This document shows, one piece after another, positions 59,190-64,000 of a stretch of DNA of 64,000 nucleotides (the stretch's first letter is position 1; every line of letters starts with the position of its first letter). The translations under genes and the position numbers were made by a program. The notes beneath the pieces are model-generated. The model was not told the origin of the DNA and ran no database searches. It saw only the letters and a program-made list of their open reading frames with translations. The DNA lies in the NCBI GenBank assembly GCA_023525715.1, contig CM042011.1, forward strand, positions 4,483,566 to 4,547,565, read 5' to 3'. The DNA comes from Cichorium intybus (taxonomy: Eukaryota > Streptophyta > Magnoliopsida > Asterales > Asteraceae).

Positions 59190-60550
59190 GTCAGTGTTAC
59201 ATTTAAATTCTTACATTTCCTAGTTTTCTCTGGGTTGACGGCTTCCGTAGGTGTTAATTCCATTTCCGGTTGTTATACTTATGGAGCAATAGTGGTCTTT
59301 TTTATGCGTCACATTACAGCTGATGGGTTTTGGATTTTCCGATCGTTCAGGTGACTTGACTCCTTGAACTCAAATATAATGTATTTAATTTTTATTACTC
59401 GACACTATTTTCTATGATTATGATGACAGCGGCGTCCTTTCTTCCTATACAAGTTGGGCTTTTTAAAGGCAGTTACAAGAGCCCTAAAGCTTTCGAGTGC
59501 TGGATACCTTCTCACGTTAGTCGTGCCAGTTTTTATTAATTACAAGAGTGAGCTGGCAACACGGGATCTTATAATGGAACAAATTGTATTCTATTTAGCA
59601 TTGGTTGTGGTGTTCCTCTGCTTGGAATTGAACCGAAATTTGATTAAGGTTTAATTATGTACAATCTTTTTATTAGACTTGGTTTCATCTTTACTAAATT
59701 TGAATATTTTGGTTTGTAGGTGCTTTTTACTAAGAGATTGATAGTTGCTCCTCCCAAGGAATCAGAAGCAGCACAAATAAACCCGAGTGATCATCTTCTT
59801 ACGGTTCTTGAAGATACAACTTTACCACATGATGTACGCTACTTAGTGTATTATTTGAAGAAACTGGTGATACTTACAGAAGAGTGATAACTGCATGCTT
59901 GAAGCCCTTGGAACAACTAATTCTTGATTTGACTTCCAATCACTTACCTTCTTCAACTTCAAGACTTAATGAACCATTTTATGACTTTCAGGTGAATGAA
60001 TAATTTCACTCTTAATTCCATATCATTACTTTCTTTTCAATGAAAGCTTGAGAGATTGACTAGTTTGACTTTGTAGATATTAACATGGTGTAGTCGGATT
60101 GTATCTTCACTGACTGTTCGTTCCCAAAAGGAAGATCGTTTTGGGGTTGCCCACTTCACCGGTTCCAATGCTGCTACTATCACCACGCTTCTGTCTTCCT
60201 TAGTAGTTGTTGAAGCATTCATGGGAAAAGAGACCCAACTCCCATCAACAAACCAGTGTCTAACCTGCCACGCCTATTTCAGAGCGACAGTATTGAGATC
60301 AACAAGGGAAGACACAATAACAACATTATATCAGAAAAACATCCCTCAATATTCCAAGGCATATTCCATGGCGGACATTCTCAGGACTTCAATATACCAA
60401 ATTGTGTCGCTTTTCCACCAACAGATGCTTGCCAGTTCTAAAGCTGGACAGCTTCAGAAGGAATGGATCACTTCAGACAAGCTTGTGTATGGAAGCGGTG
60501 AGCTTCTCGTACATAAGCTATGCATGTTTCTTGAGTTTGAAGCTAACTAG
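59190..60550 (+). pseudogene. 3' fragment of an NDC1-like nucleoporin gene
   Basis: Four exon-like parts: about 59190-59348, 59430-59648, 59720-59991 and 60077-60550, with GT...AG junctions. Part 2 reads RRPFFLYKLGFLKAVTRALKL with two hydrophobic stretches, part 3 VLFTKRLIVAPPKESEAA, part 4 FGVAHFTGSNAATITTLLSS ... MADILRTSIYQIVSLFHQQM and the end LCMFLEFEAN. These follow the plant NDC1 membrane nucleoporin C-terminus. In part 3, after DVRYLVY, a deletion shifts the frame so that FEETGDTYRRVITACLKPLEQ is out of phase. The N-terminal membrane region is missing upstream. Probably a dead partial duplicate; identification is from recalled family features only. Confidence 0.6.
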
Positions 60551-60769
60551 CTGTTTATCTTTTAAACCACTATAATGTGAAAAAATATGATGTTGAACAC
60601 CCAATAAAGGGGAAATTAACTGAATTGTTTTGTTGATATTAACTTCAATTCTACTTCACATTGAGGAAATGTTGGGATTTGAATTCTATGGTTTTTAAGA
60701 CAGAGCATTGAAATATCATGCATCGGAATTGGTTTATCATCTTTTACTTGTATATCACTCTCGTATAGA

Positions 60770-61420
60770 GGTGAAAAAAAAACTGGTTCATGATCCGAAA
60801 CCGGTTCGTAAACCGAATCCGATCCGCTCAAAAAACCGGTTTCGGTGAAACTGGTTCGGTTTTGATCCTAAACCGCCGGTTTGGTTTTCCGCTTCATAAT
60901 CCGGTTTGGGCCAATCCGGTTTTGGATCCGGTTCGTAGGTTTGAGGAACCGATTTGTGTAATCCGGTTTGGTAGGATCCTGTTCACAAACCGGTTTTCAA
61001 AACCTAGCTTCGGGTGACGGGTTTGTGACCGTTTTAGGGGGGGTTTTATGTTTTATGTGTTTTACCTGTGAAGTCCATTGAATTAGCAACTTAGAACTTA
61101 GAACTGAAATCAGTTTGATAACTTCAATAATCATTGGTTTTCTATTTATATAACCACAAAAAAGCTTGCATTAATCTTTTAAACGACAGGAGCATGTGAA
61201 ACTCCATGTGCATTCTTTGGAATTGCTAAGCATGTATCCTAAACTTAGCCCAAGCATAGCCCAATGCCCCAAACCGGTTTTAATCAAACCAATCCGATTT
61301 GAAACAAACCGGTTACGATCCCGTCCAAACCGGGTTTACCCAAACCGGTTACGATCTGCGAACCGGTTCCTATAGGTTCAGGTTTTCCATGCTTCAAACC
61401 AGTTCGATCCGGTTGTTCCC
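60770..61420. repeat. CCGGTT/AACCGG motif cluster, probable DNA transposon ends
   Basis: More than 20 copies of CCGGTT or AACCGG lie in two blocks separated by about 250 bp of ordinary sequence. The left block is mostly (A/T)CCGGTTT(G/C) and the right mostly AAACCGGTT, giving partial inverted symmetry. The left edge TAGAGGTGAAAAA looks like a hAT end, but no matching right end was found. Confidence 0.45.
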
Positions 61421-61423
61421 CAC

Positions 61424-61535
61424 AGACTCGATCGTGCTTTTGCTCCTGCCTAGACTCGCTCGTGACTTTGCTCCTGCCTAGACTCGATCGTGACTGTTCT
61501 CCTGCCTTGTATCGATCGCGACTTTGCTCCTGATA
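61424..61535. repeat. 28-bp minisatellite, four units
   Basis: Units start at 61424, 61452, 61480 and 61508 with the pattern AGACTCGATCGTGACTTTGC plus CTCCTGCCT. The fourth is the most diverged. Confidence 0.9.
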
Positions 61536-61795
61536 ATTGATTTCAATTTCAGTAGACACTATCGATTTCGGAAGAAAGGATTCCCGAATTACGTAATTAC
61601 TCCTATGGTCTTTTTGTACTCTGAATAAACCTAAATACTATAGTCTGACCTGTCTTTCCACGTAGGCAAAGAACATGCCACATCATATATGTAACCGGTT
61701 AAATTACTCTAAACCCTTAAAAAGGTTTTTTTTAAAAGGTCAACTATAACTTATTGGATTTTCTTAAATCAAAACAAACGTTAAGTGTTTTTTTA

Positions 61796-63164
61796 GAGTA
61801 AATTACAGAAAGAGTCCCTATGGTTTGGGGCTACTTACCAAAAGAGTCCTACTTTTCAATTTCAACTTTATGGGTACTTTAGGTTATCGATTACTTTCAA
61901 AAAAATCTCAAGGCTACTAAAAAGACTAAATTACCCTTGATATTTTCTTTTTTATTTTTCTTTAAATGTTTTATTTATTTTAATAATTAAAAAAAACTCA
62001 AAATCAACCAAGAAACCCACTTTACGCTAAATCAGAAAATAGAAAAGGAGAGAACATGGGAATGGAAGCAAGAGCAGGAAAAACAAAACTCGCACACCTT
62101 CCCCCTCCTTCTCGATTCTTGAATGCGTGAACCCCAAACCGAGAGAGACAGCAGCGACTTAGACTGTGACTCCGAGCAGTTGAGCGACGAGAAGAAGCCG
62201 CACAGCAGCAGCCGGCGGCAGCAAGAAAGAAGGCGAAGGAATCGGCGCCGGCGAGGGTTTTCCGGCAGAATTGGGAGCTCCGGCGATGGATCATTTTTCT
62301 CCACCGGCGAAGGTTGTGATCCGAAGGCAACATCACTGATTTCATCTGCGATTCATGTTCACGTCGGGTTCACTATCGTCTCCGATTTATCAGTTTCGCG
62401 TTTTCTTCTCCTTCACAGATGAACAACATCTCGCTTCGTAATCACCCCCGTTTCTTTTACGTTTTCTTCTCCGATTCTGTTGCAGAATCAATTGAATTGG
62501 AATGATGAACTTGAGTTCTGAAAATGATAACCTGATTCGATTCAATGTGTGCGATGACAGATTAGAGATCCTGAGCGCAATCGATTGAAAGTCTTGATTA
62601 ATGATGTTTCGAATTTGAAATTTGAAATCAAGATTAGAAGTTGAATTTGATTCAGTCGATTCAATAGATGTCGCTTCAGGATTAATTTCTTTGGTTGATG
62701 TTGTTATTTCGGTTGACTGTTCTAGCAGGAATGACATTCAAATTAGGAACTAAACTCCGGTGAAGAAGCAGAAAGGTAAGAAGGACAACAATGTGCGTGC
62801 TTTTCTTCGTGCTTGGTTAGGGCTACGTTAGATAATCATTTGCATCTGTGATTTCTTTCAAATCGCATCAATGACAAGACCTTAAGAGGCAAATATCGAT
62901 CTACAAGAGATAGAGGGGGTAGCAGGGGGATGGGGGTGGGTTGTAATTTTTCTTTTTTTGTTTTTTAATAATTAAAATAAATAAAATAATTAAAGAAAAA
63001 TAAAAAAAGAAAATATAAAGGGTAATTTAGTATTTTTAGTGGCATTGAGACTCTTATTGAAAAAAAAAAAATCAAATCTTGAGGACCCATATAATGAAAA
63101 TCCAAAAGTAAGACTCTTATTGCAAGTTGTCTCAAACCACAGGGACTCTTATTGTAATTTACTC
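61796..63164. mobile_element. Second non-autonomous MULE with gene-like interior
   Basis: Long inverted termini (GAGTAAATTACAGAAAGAGT at left, mirrored at right by ...TTGTAATTTACTC) extend about 150 bp with mismatches. The 9-bp flanks GTTTTTTTA and GTTTTTTAA match at 8 of 9. The GC-rich interior (62090-62440 CGGCG-rich, then 62440-62830) looks like 5' gene sequence and carries no transposase. It has the same build as the MULE at 44575-45980 but different terminal sequence. Confidence 0.75.
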
Positions 63165-64000
63165 GTTTTTTAAATATACCTACATAATTGGGTTTTCTTA
63201 AACCAAAACAAATGTTAGGGTTTTTTTTTAAATATACCTATATAGTTGATAGGTTTTTATGCGTTTAACCCAAAATTTTAATATGAAAAATAAAGAAAAT
63301 CTGTCATTGGCACGATTTAAATAAAAAAAACCCAATATACTAATAACCCTATATGCACCATATAAAACCCTAAAACCCTAAAACACTTTCATTTTCATCG
63401 GCAGCCACATTGAGTCCTCTCCAAGAAAAATCAGGAAACACCACCAGAAGCTATACCGGCGGAGGTAGATCGCCGGAAACGTTCAACACCGGATCACACA
63501 CCACCGTAGCCACTCTCATCCCCCGTCTCTGTTTTGTACCACCGAAGGTAAACCACCACCATAGCCACTCTCGAACTCTCACTCTCTTGAACTGTATCTC
63601 TCTCTCTTTCTCTCTCTCCCTCTTTCTCTGTTTCCTGTTACATGAACAACACCACCGCCGACGGCGGGTTCTTTCTTATCCTCCCTTTTTCCCGATCTCA
63701 TTCTCTATGTCTCTGTAGCTCTCTCTCTCTCTCGAACTCTCTCTCCTTCTGTCTCTATCTCTCTGTTAACTGATCTACGCCACCGCCACCATCGACGGCG
63801 GTTTCTTTCTCCCACTCCGGTGCTTCTGTTCCTTTGCTTTTTTATCTCTTTGTTTGTGGTTTGTTGTGATGTGTTATTTTTTAAATGTAATACTAAAGAG
63901 TAAATAAAATAAACACGATCAGAAAATCTAAAAAGACTGATTGTATCATAGAAAAATAAAATAGGCTGAATTTAACTAAAAAACTGTAAAAAAACTGGTA
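63165..64000. other. Possible 5' region of a gene, CT-rich
   Basis: CT-microsatellite stretches (63595-63630, 63718-63765) and two copies of a GACGGCGG(G/T)TTCTTTCT word (63661, 63795) look like a 5' UTR. An open stretch of 102 codons at 63410-63718 (plus) matches no family I know. Nothing firmer can be said before the window ends. Confidence 0.35.

Larger units (their letters stand above)
60551..61795. other. Repeat-rich intergenic region
   Basis: Contains a dense cluster of AACCGGTT-type words (60780-61010 and 61268-61420) and a 28-bp minisatellite. No gene seen. Confidence 0.6.

Noticed and set aside
1..64000. CRISPR arrays, bacterial operons, or organelle insertions
   Set aside because: No regularly spaced repeats with unique spacers, no organelle genes, and intron-containing plant genes throughout.

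Overview
This is nuclear DNA of a flowering plant. The evidence is plant-type short introns, a subfamily-I PP2A catalytic gene, a BIR-type LRR pseudokinase, and an AT-rich landscape packed with plant transposon families (Ty1/copia, Ty3/gypsy-type LTRs primed by initiator Met tRNA, TRIM, L1-type LINE, tRNA-derived SINEs, MULEs, MITEs). The LTR styles would fit a eudicot such as an Asteraceae species, but that is a weak guess. Most of the window is nested transposon sequence; only two single-copy host genes look fully intact.

Layout. 1-7145: an open-frame copia polyprotein on the minus strand with leader, primer-binding site and 5' LTR; its other LTR lies outside the window. 8535-17502: a complete, very young non-autonomous LTR retrotransposon with 2.87-kb LTRs that differ only in an A-run as far as I compared them, and 5-bp target duplications. 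It has no gag or pol. Its interior holds, antisense to the element, an intact four-exon RWP-RK transcription-factor gene with its introns and a TATA box. This is the most striking feature of the window. 17.5-19.7 kb: LTR relics and SINEs. 19.8-34.9 kb: a tandem segmental duplication carrying a small paralogous gene pair. Copy A is split by a 5'-truncated LINE, and copy B by a TRIM and a decayed copia element. 34985-36796: a BIR2/BIR3-like receptor pseudokinase, minus strand. 40064-43970: a six-exon PP2A catalytic subunit gene, minus strand, 306 aa, every junction resolved.

44.5-48.0 kb: a decayed MuDR-type MULE whose left terminal repeat was split by a second, non-autonomous MULE. 49.2-50.5 kb: a copia fragment. 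50566-54227: a solo LTR related to the 8.5-kb element. 54.3-55.2 kb: a MITE. 55.5-58.8 kb: a Myb/SANT-like (NAM-associated) gene broken by a third solo LTR. 59.2-60.55 kb: a 3' fragment of an NDC1-like nucleoporin gene with a frameshifting deletion. 60.8-61.5 kb: CCGGTT-rich and 28-bp repeats. 61.8-63.2 kb: another MULE carrying gene-like sequence. 63.2-64.0 kb: gene-like or UTR-like CT-rich sequence.

The host genes do not form a pathway. The coherent system here is the LTR family. All its LTRs in the window, including a diverged relative, share a stem-loop with compensatory base changes, a second palindrome, and matched splice-like signals. One member has captured a regulatory gene. All calls come from reading the sequence; no database search or alignment program was run.
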